This document shows positions 33,458-42,586 of a stretch of DNA of 64,000 nucleotides, in pieces. Under the pieces are notes generated by a model. It was not told where the DNA came from. It did not search any database and saw only the letters and a list, made by a program, of their open reading frames with translations. This DNA comes from Nocardioides sp. (GTDB taxonomy: Bacteria; Actinomycetota; Actinomycetes; Propionibacteriales; Nocardioidaceae): assembly GCA_030698375.1 (NCBI GenBank), contig JAUYLL010000125.1, positions 80,118 to 144,117 on the forward strand, written 5' to 3'. The position numbers and the translations under genes are program-made. The number at the start of each line of letters is the position of its first letter. Position 1 is the stretch's first letter.

Positions 33458-34230
33458 GCACCACGACGACGGAGTCCTACCTGAGCAAGCCGCTGGTCAG
33501 CCGGTGGGCGCGCCCGTTCGCGATGGCACGGGCAGCCGAGGAGTACGAGCGGCTCGCCGAGGCGCTGCGCGGCCTCGAGCCGCAGGACTGGGCAGCGCCC
33601 ACGTGCTGCGCGGGGTGGGACGTACGGGCCATGGCCGGGCACTGCCTCGGCATGGCGACGATGATGACCACGGTGCGCGAGACCATGCGCCAGCAGCGGC
33701 TGGCCGGCCGCGAGGCCAAGCGTGACGGGGTGGCGCTGGTCGACGCGCTGACCGCGATCCAGGTCAGGGAGAACGCCCACCTCACGCCCCGGGAGCTAGT
33801 GGAGCGCATGGCCGACGTCGGGCCGAGGGCGGTTCGCGGGCGCCGGCGCGTGCGCGGACCGATGCGGTGGATGACGATTCCGGACGAGGGCGACGGCACC
33901 GCAGCGGAGACGTGGCGGATGGGCTTCCTCGTCGACACCATCCTGACCCGGGACCCGTGGATGCACCGCACGGACATCGCCGTGGCGACCGGACGACCGC
34001 TGCACCTGACCCCGGGGCACGACGGTGCGATCGTCGCCGACGTCGTGGCCGAGTGGGCGGCCCGGCACGGTCGGCCATACCACCTCGTCCTGACCGGCCC
34101 CGCCGGCGGCGAGTGGGACAGGGCAGGTGACGGCGTCGAGCAGATCGAGGCGGACGCCGTGGAGTTCTGCCGAGGCGTCTCGGGCCGCACGGGTGCGAGC
34201 GGACTGGCCGGCACCTGGGTGCCGTTCTAG
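33454..34230 (+). CDS. Maleylpyruvate isomerase family, mycothiol-dependent enzyme
   Basis: A 258-aa DinB-fold protein. The N-terminal MDMPI domain is visible (YERLAEALRGLEPQDWAAPT, CAGWDVRAMAGHCLGMATMM: the metal-site His in the second segment), followed by a helical domain with MHRTDIAVATGRPL and DVVAEWAARHGRPYHL. Members use mycothiol as thiol cofactor in conjugation, isomerisation or detoxification. Coupled to the TetR gene by ATGA. Its TAG stop is shared as CTAG with the convergent amidohydrolase gene. Confidence 0.85.
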   Translation: MSTTTTESYLSKPLVSRWARPFAMARAAEEYERLAEALRGLEPQDWAAPTCCAGWDVRAMAGHCLGMATMMTTVRETMRQQRLAGREAKRDGVALVDALTAIQVRENAHLTPRELVERMADVGPRAVRGRRRVRGPMRWMTIPDEGDGTAAETWRMGFLVDTILTRDPWMHRTDIAVATGRPLHLTPGHDGAIVADVVAEWAARHGRPYHLVLTGPAGGEWDRAGDGVEQIEADAVEFCRGVSGRTGASGLAGTWVPF

Positions 34231-35117
34231 CCCGGAGACTGCCCGAAGAGCCGCACCGCGTTCTCCCAGAGCACACCGCGCATCCAGTCGTCGCCCAGGT
34301 CGAGCTTCACCAGGGACTCCAGCTGGTGCTCGTAGGGGTAGGGGATGTTCGGGAAGTCAGACCCGAGCAGCACCCGCTCCCCCACCTCCTGCAGCCGTGG
34401 CAGCAGAGTGGGCGGGAACTCACCGCCCATGTCCTCGAAGAAGTCGGTGAACGCCATCGTGGTGTCGAGGTGCACCCGCTCCCCGACCTCGAGCAGGTCG
34501 AGGAAGCCCTCGTACTCCGGGGCGCCGAGGTGCGCGACGACCGCGCAGAGCCGCGGGTACCGCTCGAGCACCCCGCGCAGCGGGCCCGGGCCGGTGTGCT
34601 CGTTGCCGACGGGGCCGGACCCGGCGTGCACGACGATCGGCGTCCCGGCCTCCTCCAGCTGCGCCCAGACGTCCTCGAGGAGTGGGTCGCGCAGGTCGAA
34701 GTTGCCGACCTGGACGTGCACCTTGAACAGCTCGGTGCCGGCCTCGATGCGCGCCCCGACGTACGCCGTCGCCTCGGGCTCGGGGAAGAAGGTCGCGCAG
34801 CGCAGGGCCTCCGGGGTGCGGTCGGCGAAGCCGGCTGCCCAGTCGTTGAGGAACTCCGCGATGCCGGGCCGGTGGGCGTAGGGCAGTGCCGAGAACTTCC
34901 GGACGCCGAGCCCCCGGAGCACCTCCACCCGCTCCTCGTCGGTCCCGCGGTAGACGATCGGCCACGGGCGGCCGATGAGGGGGCCGGCGGTGTCGAACTG
35001 CTCCCACACCTTCGCCATCACCCGCGGCGGCAGGAAGTGGCAGTGCACGTCGAAGAGGCCAGGCAGACCGAGGGTCTCGACCAGCTCGCTCGCGACCGAG
35101 GCGTGCGACTCAGTCAT
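34227..35117 (-). CDS. Amidohydrolase family protein (ACMSD-like)
   Basis: A 296-aa metal-dependent hydrolase of the amidohydrolase_2 type. DVHCHFLPP (metal-binding HxH) at about residues 23-31, [21 protein letters not shown] and the acid in [17 protein letters not shown] are present. Relatives decarboxylate or hydrolyse aromatic acids; the substrate here is open. The ATG at 35117 overlaps the smpB stop by 8 bp. Convergent with the mycothiol-enzyme gene. Confidence 0.88.
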   Translation of the reverse strand: MTESHASVASELVETLGLPGLFDVHCHFLPPRVMAKVWEQFDTAGPLIGRPWPIVYRGTDEERVEVLRGLGVRKFSALPYAHRPGIAEFLNDWAAGFADRTPEALRCATFFPEPEATAYVGARIEAGTELFKVHVQVGNFDLRDPLLEDVWAQLEEAGTPIVVHAGSGPVGNEHTGPGPLRGVLERYPRLCAVVAHLGAPEYEGFLDLLEVGERVHLDTTMAFTDFFEDMGGEFPPTLLPRLQEVGERVLLGSDFPNIPYPYEHQLESLVKLDLGDDWMRGVLWENAVRLFGQSPG

Positions 35118-35589
35118 CCATGCCCTTGAGCCGACGGCCCAGGGCCTGTTCCTTCTCCCGCTCCGCGGTGCGGGTGGCGAGCGTCTGGCGCTTGTCCCAG
35201 GTCTTCTTGCCCTTGGCCAGGCCGATCTCGACCTTCACCCGCCCGTCCTTGAAGTAGAGCGCGAGCGGGACGACCGTCAGGCCCTTCTGGTGGACGCGGT
35301 CGGCGATCTTGTCGATCTCGTGGCGGTGCAGCAGCAGCTTCCGCTTGCGACGAGCGGCGTGGTTGGTCCAGGTGCCCTGGGTGTACTCCGGGATGTGCAC
35401 GTTATGCAGCCACATCTCGTCGCCGTCGACGTCGGCGAACCCGTCGACGAGCGAGGCCCTGCCTTGGCGCAGCGACTTCACCTCCGTGCCGGTCAGGACG
35501 AGACCGGCCTCGAAGGTGTCCTCGATGTGGAAGTCGTGCCGCGCCTTCTTGTTCTGGGCGATCAGCGTGCGACCGGGTTCCTTGGCCAT
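35110..35589 (-). CDS. smpB: SsrA-binding protein SmpB
   Basis: A 159-aa protein (family about 150-160). [21 protein letters not shown] at the N-terminus, [36 protein letters not shown] and a Lys/Arg-rich C-terminal tail ([20 protein letters not shown]) that enters the mRNA channel. SmpB binds tmRNA (ssrA 2.4 kb away) and is required for trans-translation. It follows the M23 peptidase gene by 12 bp. Confidence 0.97.
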   Translation of the reverse strand: MAKEPGRTLIAQNKKARHDFHIEDTFEAGLVLTGTEVKSLRQGRASLVDGFADVDGDEMWLHNVHIPEYTQGTWTNHAARRKRKLLLHRHEIDKIADRVHQKGLTVVPLALYFKDGRVKVEIGLAKGKKTWDKRQTLATRTAEREKEQALGRRLKGMDD

Positions 35590-35601
35590 GCGGCCAGTGT
35601 C

Positions 35602-36954
35602 TCAGAGCCAGTTCATCGGGTTCACCGCGCGGCCGTTGGCCATCACCGTGAAGTGCAGGTGGCAGCCGGTCGACCAGCCGGTGGTGCCGACGTACCCGAC
35701 GACCTGGCCGCGGCTGACCCGCTGGCCGACACCGACCGTGTAGCGGGTGGCGTGGTTGAAGATGGTCGCCAGGCCCCTGCCGCGCTGGTAGCCGTGGTCG
35801 AGGATGAGGCGGTTGCCCCAGGCCGACTGGTAGTAGCGGGAGACCACGCGGCCCGAGGCCGGCGCGAAGAGGGGCTGGCCACAGCCGGCACCGAAGTCGA
35901 CGCCGTCGTGCAGCGAGCGGTACCCGTAGATCGGGTGGGTGCGGTAGCCGAAGCCCGAGGTGACGTATCCGTTCACCGGCTTGCTGAGGAAGCCCCCGGA
36001 CGTCGTGGGCTTCGCCGGTGGGCGCGCCGGCGCCGGCTTGCCGGTGCGCTGCGCACGACGCTCCTTCTGCCGCTGCGCGCGCTCCTCGCGCCGCTGCTGC
36101 CGCAGCGCCTTCAGGCGGGCCTGCTCGGCGCGACGCTTGAGCACCGCGGAGATGCGCTGCTGCTCGGCCTCGAGACGTCGGAGCTCGCGCATGTCGGCCT
36201 GCTTCGTGGCCTCGGCCGAGGTGAAGGCCGACTCCCGCTGGCTGACCAGACCGGCGACCTGGACCGCCGCACGCGAGGCCTGCTGCTCGAGGGCCGTACG
36301 CCGCTCCAGGTTCGCCGCGGCCTGCGCGCGCTGGATCTCCACGGAGTCCTTGAGCGAGGAGACCTCCTGCTCCTGCTTCTCCAGCGCGACCCGCGCGGCG
36401 ACGAGCCGGTCGAGGGCGGTGGCCTCGCGGTCCATGAGGTTGCCGACGGCGTTGAGCTGGGTGGTGAGGTCGTTGGGGTCCTCCGAGCGCAGGACCATGG
36501 CGAGCCCGACGAGACCCGGGTCCCCCGACTGGTACGACGTCGCCGCGAACCGGCTGATCTGGACCTCCTGGCGGACCACCTTCCGCTTGCCGATGCGCAG
36601 CTCACGCCGGGCCTCGGCCAGCTGCCGCACGGCCAGGTCGAGCTTGTCCTGCATCTGCGTGTCGAGGATGCGGGCCGCGGTGAGCTCGCCTCGGGTCGTC
36701 GCGAGCCGGCTCTGTGCCCGGCCCAGCTTGTTCTCCGCCGCCGACAGCGCGCGGCTGGCGCGGCGCGCGGCCTCGCTGGAGTGCTGGGCGTCGTTGCGCT
36801 GCTGTCGCAGCTCACGCTGGACCTTGCCTTGACGGTCCTTCAACTCGTCGGCCGCTGCGAGCGGGACGACGACGACACCGACCGCCACGGCGATCGCCGC
36901 AAGCACGGCGGTCACGCGGCGGCGGGAAGCACGGGGAAGAGTGCTGGCCACCAT
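35602..36954 (-). CDS. Secreted M23 family metallopeptidase with coiled-coil (EnvC/RipC-like)
   Basis: A 450-aa exported protein. Signal peptide: RRRVTAVLAAIAVAVGVVVVP to about LAAA. Residues about 35-310 are long coiled coils (Glu/Gln/Arg/Ala heptads), followed by a basic Lys/Arg linker and a C-terminal LytM/M23 domain with HPIYGYRSLHDGVDFGAGCG (first zinc His and Asp) and GCHLHFTVMANGR (HxH). It lies directly downstream of ftsEX, the arrangement in which FtsEX controls a coiled-coil hydrolase (EnvC in Gram-negatives, RipC in mycobacteria) for septal wall splitting. ATG at 36954. Confidence 0.92.
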   Translation of the reverse strand: MVASTLPRASRRRVTAVLAAIAVAVGVVVVPLAAADELKDRQGKVQRELRQQRNDAQHSSEAARRASRALSAAENKLGRAQSRLATTRGELTAARILDTQMQDKLDLAVRQLAEARRELRIGKRKVVRQEVQISRFAATSYQSGDPGLVGLAMVLRSEDPNDLTTQLNAVGNLMDREATALDRLVAARVALEKQEQEVSSLKDSVEIQRAQAAANLERRTALEQQASRAAVQVAGLVSQRESAFTSAEATKQADMRELRRLEAEQQRISAVLKRRAEQARLKALRQQRREERAQRQKERRAQRTGKPAPARPPAKPTTSGGFLSKPVNGYVTSGFGYRTHPIYGYRSLHDGVDFGAGCGQPLFAPASGRVVSRYYQSAWGNRLILDHGYQRGRGLATIFNHATRYTVGVGQRVSRGQVVGYVGTTGWSTGCHLHFTVMANGRAVNPMNWL

Positions 36955-37039
36955 TTTGCCTTCGTTCGGGGGAAGTCGAACGAACCGACCGTAGTGCCGG
37001 CCGCTGCGGGATCCGGGGATTTGCGGGGCGTGTTCGGAC

Positions 37040-37960
37040 TCAGACCTTCAGGTAGCGGCGGGTCAGCACGAGCGTCGGCAGCACCGTGAGGGCGAGCCCC
37101 AGCAGGCCGATCGCGCCCATCGCGACGAACCCGTCGGACCAGTCCACCCACTCCACGATGCGGGTGTTGGGCCGCAATCGTTCCTCGACCACGAACCACA
37201 GGAACCCGGTCAGCGTCAGACAGGCCAACCCCACCCCCACCAGGGCGGCGAAGAGCGCCTCGAGCAGGAACGGCAGCTGGATGTAGAGGCTGGAGGCGCC
37301 CACCAGGCGCATGATGCCGATCTCGCGGCGACGCGCGAACGCAGCCAGCCTGATGGTGTTGCCGACCTGGGCGATCGCCGCGATGACCAGGAAGCCGGCC
37401 ACCCCGACCGCGCCCCACTTCATCGCGTTGATCGCTGCGTAGATCGGGTCGAGCACCTCGCGGAGGTCCCGGACCGTCGCGACACCGGCGAGGCCCTGGA
37501 CGGCCGAGCGCACACCCTCGTACTGCTGGGGGTTCTCCAGCTGGATCCAGTAGGACTCCTGCATGTCGTCAGGACGCACCGAGTCGTAGACCGCCTGCTG
37601 GTCCTCGTCGTCGGAGCGGTAGACACGCCGCCACTTCTGGTACGCGTCCTCCTTGGACTCGGCGTACCAGGAGGCCACCTCGGGGTGGCTCTCGATGACG
37701 CTCTCGACCTGCTCCTTCTGGCTGTCGGTGACCTCGCCCTCGACGCAGTTGGGGCCTCGGGAGTTCTCGTTGCAGAGGAAGACGGTGATCTGGAGCTTGC
37801 CGCCCCAGTACTCCTCGGCCTTGTCGGCCTGCGCGTTCAGCAACAGGCCCATCCCGACGAGGGTGAGCGAGACGAAGATGGTCACGACGACCGCAACGGT
37901 CATCGAGATGTTCCGCCGGAGCCCGGTCCCGAGCTCGGAGAACACGTAGGTCAGCTGCAT
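37040..37960 (-). CDS. ftsX: Cell-division ABC transporter-like permease FtsX
   Basis: A 306-aa membrane protein. TM1 (VAVVVTIFVSLTLVGMGLL), a large extracellular loop with paired Cys (FLCNENSRGPNCVEGE) that contacts the hydrolase, then three C-terminal TM helices (AVGVAGFLVIAAIAQVGNTI; FLLEALFAALVGVGLACLTL; GAIGLLGLALTVLPTLV) with the conserved FARRREIGIMRLVG FtsX motif. Together with FtsE it drives septal hydrolase activation. ATG 37960; 7 bp after ftsE. Confidence 0.96.
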   Translation of the reverse strand: MQLTYVFSELGTGLRRNISMTVAVVVTIFVSLTLVGMGLLLNAQADKAEEYWGGKLQITVFLCNENSRGPNCVEGEVTDSQKEQVESVIESHPEVASWYAESKEDAYQKWRRVYRSDDEDQQAVYDSVRPDDMQESYWIQLENPQQYEGVRSAVQGLAGVATVRDLREVLDPIYAAINAMKWGAVGVAGFLVIAAIAQVGNTIRLAAFARRREIGIMRLVGASSLYIQLPFLLEALFAALVGVGLACLTLTGFLWFVVEERLRPNTRIVEWVDWSDGFVAMGAIGLLGLALTVLPTLVLTRRYLKV

Positions 37961-37967
37961 GGGGTCC

Positions 37968-38657
37968 TCACTGCTGGTAGCCGTAGACGCCGCGCGACTG
38001 GTCGCGAATGACGTGACCCTCCTCGAGCTCGATCACCCGCTTGCGCATCTGGTCGACGATCCCGGCGTCGTGGGTGGCCATCACCACGGTGGTGCCGGTG
38101 CGATTGATCCGGTCGAGCAGCTTCATGATGCCGACCGAGGTGTTGGGGTCCAGGTTGCCCGTGGGCTCGTCGGCGATGAGGATCATCGGCCGGTTCACGA
38201 ACGCCCGCGCCACCGCGACGCGCTGCTGCTCGCCACCGGAGAGCTCGTCGGGCATCCGGCCGCCCTTGCCCTCCAGGCCCACCAGCTCCAGCGTCTCCGG
38301 GACCACCTTGTTGATGTGGGCCCGAGGCTTGCCGATCACCTGCAGGGCGAACGCAACGTTCTCGGAGACGGTCTTGTTGGGCAGCAGGCGGAAGTCCTGG
38401 AAGACGGTGCCGATCTGGCGGCGCAGGCCGGGGACCTTCCAGCCGGCGAGCCTGTTGATCTCCTTGCCGGCGACGTAGACCTTGCCGCTCGTGGGACGGG
38501 CCTCACGGAGCACCAGGCGCAGGAAGGTCGACTTGCCGGAGCCGGAGGCACCGACCAGGAAGACGAACTCGCCCTTCGCGACCTCGACCGTCACCGAGTC
38601 GAGGGCAGCACGGCCCTGCCCGGCATAGCTCTTGGTCACGTTCTCGAAGCGGATCAC
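37968..38657 (-). CDS. ftsE: Cell-division ATP-binding protein FtsE
   Basis: A 229-aa ABC ATPase. Walker [11 protein letters not shown]-loop FQDFRLLPN, signature [14 protein letters not shown], Walker [12 protein letters not shown], switch MATHDAGIV. It powers FtsX at the divisome. GTG at 38657 ([10 protein letters not shown]). C-terminal [12 protein letters not shown] is typical of actinobacterial FtsE. Operon with ftsX and the M23 peptidase. Confidence 0.97.
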   Translation of the reverse strand: MIRFENVTKSYAGQGRAALDSVTVEVAKGEFVFLVGASGSGKSTFLRLVLREARPTSGKVYVAGKEINRLAGWKVPGLRRQIGTVFQDFRLLPNKTVSENVAFALQVIGKPRAHINKVVPETLELVGLEGKGGRMPDELSGGEQQRVAVARAFVNRPMILIADEPTGNLDPNTSVGIMKLLDRINRTGTTVVMATHDAGIVDQMRKRVIELEEGHVIRDQSRGVYGYQQ

Positions 38658-38668
38658 GGGGTTCGACT

Positions 38669-39358
38669 CTAGGCGAGCGCGCGGTCGAGAGCGGCAGCGA
38701 CATGCAGGGCCGAGCTTCCGAAGAGGGGCAGCTCGGCGTCGGCCTGGTGGACCAGCATCTCCAGCTCGGCGCACCCGAGCACCACGCCCTGGGCGCCGGC
38801 ATCCCACAGCTCGTCGATCACCGAGACGACCCGCTTGCGCGAGGCGTTCACGACGTGGCCGTGCACGAGCTCGTCGTAGATGATCCGGTTCAGGTCCGCG
38901 TGCCGCTCGGGGTGGGGGACGACGACCTTCAGCCCGTGCGAGCCGAGGCGGTCGCTGAAGAACTGCCGCCCCATGGTGAAGGAGGTGCCGAGCAGCCCCA
39001 CGGTGGTCAGCCCCTTCTCCTCGATGCTGGCCGCGAGGACGTCGGCGAGGTGCAGTAACGGGATGTCCACGGCGTCGGCGACCTGGTCGGCGACCCGGTG
39101 GAAGGCGGTCGTCGCCAGCAGCAGGAAGTCGGCCCCCGCGGCCTCGACACCGCGGGCCGAACGGGCGAGGATCTCGGCGATCTCGTCCCACCGCTCCTCG
39201 GCCTGGAGCGCGCTCACCTCGGCGAACTCCACCGAGCTCATGACGGTGCGGGCGGAGTGCAGGCCCCCGAGACGGTCCTCGACGCCACGGTTGAGCTGCT
39301 CGTAGTAGTGCAGGCTGCTCTCCCAGCCCATGCCCCCGATGATCCCGATCGTCTGCAC
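38669..39358 (-). CDS. Aspartate/glutamate (broad-specificity amino-acid) racemase
   Basis: A 229-aa PLP-independent racemase. [19 protein letters not shown] is the N-terminal signature. The first catalytic position reads [11 protein letters not shown] (Thr instead of the usual Cys) and the second [11 protein letters not shown] (Cys). This Thr/Cys pair is that of the YgeA/RacX-type racemases, which accept a range of L-amino acids, not of strict aspartate racemases. It is inserted between prfB and ftsE, which are normally adjacent, suggesting a role in D-amino-acid supply for the wall or a chance insertion. GTG at 39358. Confidence 0.85.
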   Translation of the reverse strand: MQTIGIIGGMGWESSLHYYEQLNRGVEDRLGGLHSARTVMSSVEFAEVSALQAEERWDEIAEILARSARGVEAAGADFLLLATTAFHRVADQVADAVDIPLLHLADVLAASIEEKGLTTVGLLGTSFTMGRQFFSDRLGSHGLKVVVPHPERHADLNRIIYDELVHGHVVNASRKRVVSVIDELWDAGAQGVVLGCAELEMLVHQADAELPLFGSSALHVAAALDRALA

Positions 39359-39360
39359 GC

Positions 39361-40476
39361 TCAGACCTCCGCCTTGTCGGCTCCACGGCGCCAGCGGATG
39401 CCGGCCTCGAGGAACGCGTCGATGTCGCCGTCGAAGACTGCCTGCGGGTTGCCGGACTCGAACTCGGTCCGCAGGTCCTTGACCAGCTGGTAGGGGTGCA
39501 GCACGTAGTTGCGCATCTGGTCGCCCCAGCTGGCCTGCACGTCGCCCTTGAGGTCGTCGAGGTGCGCCTTCTCCTCGGCCTTCTTCATCGCCAGCAGCTT
39601 GGCCTTGAGCACCACCATGGCACTCGCCTTGTTCTGCAGCTGTGACTTCTCGTTCTGGCACGAGACCACGACGCCGGTCGGGATGTGGGTCAGCCGCACG
39701 GCCGAGTCGGTGGTGTTGACCGACTGCCCGCCGGGGCCGCCGGAGCGGTAGACGTCGGTGCGGACGTCCTCGTCGGGGATGTCGATCTCGTCGGTCTGCT
39801 CCAGCACCGGCACCACCTCGACGGCGGCGAAGGAGGTCTGGCGGCGCCCCTGGTTGTCGAAGGGGCTGATCCGCACCAGCCGGTGGGTACCGGACTCGAC
39901 CGAGAGCGTGCCGTAGGCGTACGGCGCATGGACGGCGAAGGTCGCGGACTTCAGCCCGGCCTCCTCGGCGTACGACGTGTCGAAGACCTCGACGGGGTAG
40001 CGGTTGCGCTCGGCCCAGCGCGTGTACATCCGCATCAGCATCTCGGCGAAGTCGGCGGCGTCGACCCCGCCGGCGCCGGCGCGGATGATGACCAGCGCCT
40101 CGCGGGCGTCGTACTCGCCGGAGAGGAGGGTGCGGACCTCCAGCAGCTCGACCGCCTTCGTGATCTTCACCAGATCGGCCTCGGCCTCGGCCATCGTGTC
40201 GGCGTCGGACTCCTCCTTTGCGAGCTCGGCGAGGACGGAGAGGTCGTCGAGGCGATCCTGCAGCGAGGTGAAGCGGTCCAGCTCGCCCTGCAGCGCGGAG
40301 AGCCGTCCGGTCACCCGCTGGGCGTTGGGCTGGTCGTCCCAGAGGTCGGGCGCGGCCACCTGCTCCCCGAGGTCTGCCATCTCGCGTCGCATGGCCTCGA
40401 GGTCGAGGACCTGCTCCACGGTGTGCATCGTCGCCTGGAGGTTCTTGATCTTGGTTTCGAAGTCGGGGCCAGCCAC
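39361..40476 (-). CDS. prfB: Peptide chain release factor 2
   Basis: A 371-aa RF2. The stop-codon tripeptide SPF is in [14 protein letters not shown], the catalytic GGQ in [22 protein letters not shown]2 releases at UGA and UAA. GTG at 40476 is chosen over upstream in-frame codons because the family begins near [11 protein letters not shown]. The frame is continuous: the autoregulatory UGA frameshift of many bacteria is absent, as in most actinobacteria. Upstream of the racemase and ftsEX. Confidence 0.97.
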   Translation of the reverse strand: MAGPDFETKIKNLQATMHTVEQVLDLEAMRREMADLGEQVAAPDLWDDQPNAQRVTGRLSALQGELDRFTSLQDRLDDLSVLAELAKEESDADTMAEAEADLVKITKAVELLEVRTLLSGEYDAREALVIIRAGAGGVDAADFAEMLMRMYTRWAERNRYPVEVFDTSYAEEAGLKSATFAVHAPYAYGTLSVESGTHRLVRISPFDNQGRRQTSFAAVEVVPVLEQTDEIDIPDEDVRTDVYRSGGPGGQSVNTTDSAVRLTHIPTGVVVSCQNEKSQLQNKASAMVVLKAKLLAMKKAEEKAHLDDLKGDVQASWGDQMRNYVLHPYQLVKDLRTEFESGNPQAVFDGDIDAFLEAGIRWRRGADKAEV

Positions 40477-40559
40477 ACCGCGAAGGTTACGCGCCGGACC
40501 AGGGGGTACGCCTCCTGGGAGCATCCGGCGTCCCGACCGACCGGACGGAGGAGGACACG

Positions 40560-40889
40560 ATGGCCCCGAAGGAGTGGAGCGCGAAGCGCGAGCGCCAGTA
40601 CGAGCACGTCAAGGACGGGCTCGAGGACCGCGGCCGCAGCGAGGAGACGGCGAAGGAGATCGCCGCTCGCACGGTCAACAAGGAGCGGGCCCGCTCCGGG
40701 GAGTCCGACCAGGCCAGCAGGACCTCCACCCAGGACATCTCCTCCGGGCGTCGGGGCGGCAAGCGCGCGCACCAGGGCGCCGGCGGCCGCACCAAGGACC
40801 AGCTGTACGCCGAGGCCCGGAAGAAGGGCGTGCGAGGGCGCTCGTCGATGTCGAAATCCGACCTCGAGAAGGCGCTCGACCGGGGGTAG
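40560..40889 (+). CDS. Small basic protein (annotated in relatives as plasmid stabilization/Rho-N-like)
   Basis: A 109-aa, very charged protein: [20 protein letters not shown] at the N-terminus, [20 protein letters not shown] in the middle and a C-terminal [20 protein letters not shown] followed by SKSDLEKAL, which is the Rho_N/SAP-like nucleic-acid-binding helix-extended loop. Widely conserved in actinobacteria under the misleading name plasmid stabilization protein. Divergent from prfB. A GGAGGAGG ribosome site is 5-6 bp upstream of ATG. Confidence 0.85.
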   Translation: MAPKEWSAKRERQYEHVKDGLEDRGRSEETAKEIAARTVNKERARSGESDQASRTSTQDISSGRRGGKRAHQGAGGRTKDQLYAEARKKGVRGRSSMSKSDLEKALDRG

Positions 40890-40933
40890 GTGGAATAATG
40901 GGCAGCCCTGTCCCGTCCCAAGGAGGGCCGACC

Positions 40934-41638
40934 ATGGCGGCCGCAGACCCGTCCGTCTTCGCCCACATCGCCCGGCTCCTCGAGGCGGAGCCCGGCACCC
41001 AGGCCACGCTCGACCAAATCTCGACGCTGGCCCAGCAGGCGATCGTCTGCGACCACGCCGGCATCAGCCTGCTCCACGCCCGCAAGCACGTCGAGACCGC
41101 GGCCGCGAGCGCCGAGGTCATCGAGCGGGCCGACGCACTGCAGTACGAGCTCGGCGAGGGTCCCTGCCTCCAGGCGATCTGGAGCCACGACACGTTCGTG
41201 GTCGAGGACATGGCCACCGACGAGCGCTGGCCCCGGTGGGGCCCGGCCGCCGCCGAGCTGGGTCTGCGCAGCATCCTGGCGGTGCGGCTGTTCACCAGCG
41301 GCCAGACCCACGGCGCGCTCAACCTCTACGCGAGCACACCGCGCCGCTTCGACGCCGACGACGTCGCGGTGGCGCACATCTACGCCACCCACGCCTCGGT
41401 GGCGCTGGCCGCGACCCGGCAGGAGGACAACCTCCGCAGGGCGGTCGACGCGCGCCACCTGGTGGGCCAGGCGCAGGGCATCCTCATGGAGCGCTACGAC
41501 GTCGACGCCGATCGGGCGTTCGAGGTGATGCGGCGCTACTCCCAGGTCTCGAACACCAAGCTCCGCACGATCGCCGAGCAGGTGGTCGCCGGCAGGACGC
41601 TCACCGACCCGCTGTCAGGCAACGAGCTCCCGGCGTAG
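40934..41638 (+). CDS. GAF and ANTAR domain-containing protein
   Basis: A 234-aa signalling protein. GAF domain about residues 15-150 (QQAIVCDHAGISLLHARKHV; LQYELGEGPCLQAIW; GLRSILAVRLFTSGQTHGAL), then an ANTAR RNA-binding domain (RHLVGQAQGILMERYDVDAD; AFEVMRRYSQVSNTKLRTIA). ANTAR proteins act as antiterminators that bind dual hairpins in target leaders. ATG 40934 has AAGGAGG 8 bp upstream. The end overlaps the convergent sigma-factor gene by 24 bp. Confidence 0.93.
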   Translation: MAAADPSVFAHIARLLEAEPGTQATLDQISTLAQQAIVCDHAGISLLHARKHVETAAASAEVIERADALQYELGEGPCLQAIWSHDTFVVEDMATDERWPRWGPAAAELGLRSILAVRLFTSGQTHGALNLYASTPRRFDADDVAVAHIYATHASVALAATRQEDNLRRAVDARHLVGQAQGILMERYDVDADRAFEVMRRYSQVSNTKLRTIAEQVVAGRTLTDPLSGNELPA

Positions 41639-42463
41639 GTCACCGAGGATCCGGCGCAGCAGGCGCGAGACCTGCATCTGACTGACACCGATCTCGGCGC
41701 CGACCTGCTCCTGGGTGAGCCCCTTGACGAAGCGGAGCTCAACGATGCGCCGGTCCCGCTCGGAGAGCTGACCCATCGCCTGGTCGAGCAGGATGCGCGC
41801 CTCCGCGCGCTCGAGGTCGGTGTCCTCGACCCAGAGCCGGTCCGCGACGGTGCCCGTCGCGCCGGCGGGAGCCTCGAGCGAGGTCGGGGTAAAGCAGCCG
41901 TCGGCCGACAGCGCCTCGATGACCTCCTCGACGTCGACCATCAGCTCCGCGGCGATCTCGGTGGGGCGGGCCCCGCGTCCGAGACGCTGCTGCAGATCCT
42001 CGCGGGCGGCCCCGATGCGCGGGAGGAGCTCCTGGACCCGGCGGGTGGGTCGCACCATCCAGCCGTGGTCGCGGAAGTGTCGCTTGACCTCGCCGGAGAC
42101 CGTCGGCACGGCGAAGGAGAGGAAGTCACGCCCGTACGACGGGTCGAAGCCGCGGACCGCCTTCACCAGGCCGAGGTAGGCGACCTGACGCAGGTCGTCC
42201 TCGTCGATGCCACGGTTGCGGTAGCGCCGGGCCACGCCTTCGGCGACCGGCATGTTGACGCGGACGACCTCCTCGGCGAGGAACTCGCGCCGAGCTGCCT
42301 CGGACCCGTCGTCGGCACACGCGTGCAGCTGCTGGAGCAGGTCACGGGTACGGGTGGAACGGTCGTCGGTCGGCGCCTCGGCGACGGCGGTGCGGTCATC
42401 GGTCGGTACGTCGACGACGGCGGTGTGGTCGTCGGTAGGTGCTTCGAGAAGAGCGGAACTCAT
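41615..42463 (-). CDS. SigB/SigF-type RNA polymerase sigma factor
   Basis: A 282-aa group 3 sigma factor. Region 2 (VRVNMPVAEGVARRYRNRGI; DEDDLRQVAYLGLVKAVRGF; FLSFAVPTVSGEVKRHFRDH), region 3 (RPTRRVQELLPRIGAAREDL) and region 4 HTH (SERDRRIVELRFVKGLTQEQ; GAEIGVSQMQVSRLLRRIL). These factors run general-stress or development regulons and are controlled by partner switching. The N-terminal 40 residues are an extra three-fold 11-residue repeat (PTDD-TAV). Start ATG at 42463. Confidence 0.93.
   Translation of the reverse strand: MSSALLEAPTDDHTAVVDVPTDDRTAVAEAPTDDRSTRTRDLLQQLHACADDGSEAARREFLAEEVVRVNMPVAEGVARRYRNRGIDEDDLRQVAYLGLVKAVRGFDPSYGRDFLSFAVPTVSGEVKRHFRDHGWMVRPTRRVQELLPRIGAAREDLQQRLGRGARPTEIAAELMVDVEEVIEALSADGCFTPTSLEAPAGATGTVADRLWVEDTDLERAEARILLDQAMGQLSERDRRIVELRFVKGLTQEQVGAEIGVSQMQVSRLLRRILGDLRRELVA
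42360..42450. repeat. 33-bp imperfect tandem repeats in the sigma-factor N-terminus
   Basis: Three in-frame copies encode EAPTDDHTAVV, DVPTDDRTAVA and EAPTDDRSTRT. The 33-bp (11-codon) period can expand or contract without frameshift, making a disordered, variable N-terminus before region 2. Confidence 0.7.
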
Positions 42464-42586
42464 CGCGTGGGCCCCTTGGGTTGCGTCGCGATCGGGGGTG
42501 GCACGCTGTTTGACCACTCTCGGTTGAGTGAACCAGCGGCGCACCCAGACCTCACCATCCCCCGCGTCCGGTGGGCCCAAACCCCC

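Noticed and set aside
40484..40524. Programmed frameshift in prfB
   Set aside because: The RF2 frame is continuous; the in-frame UGA with upstream Shine-Dalgarno-like stretch seen in other bacteria is absent.
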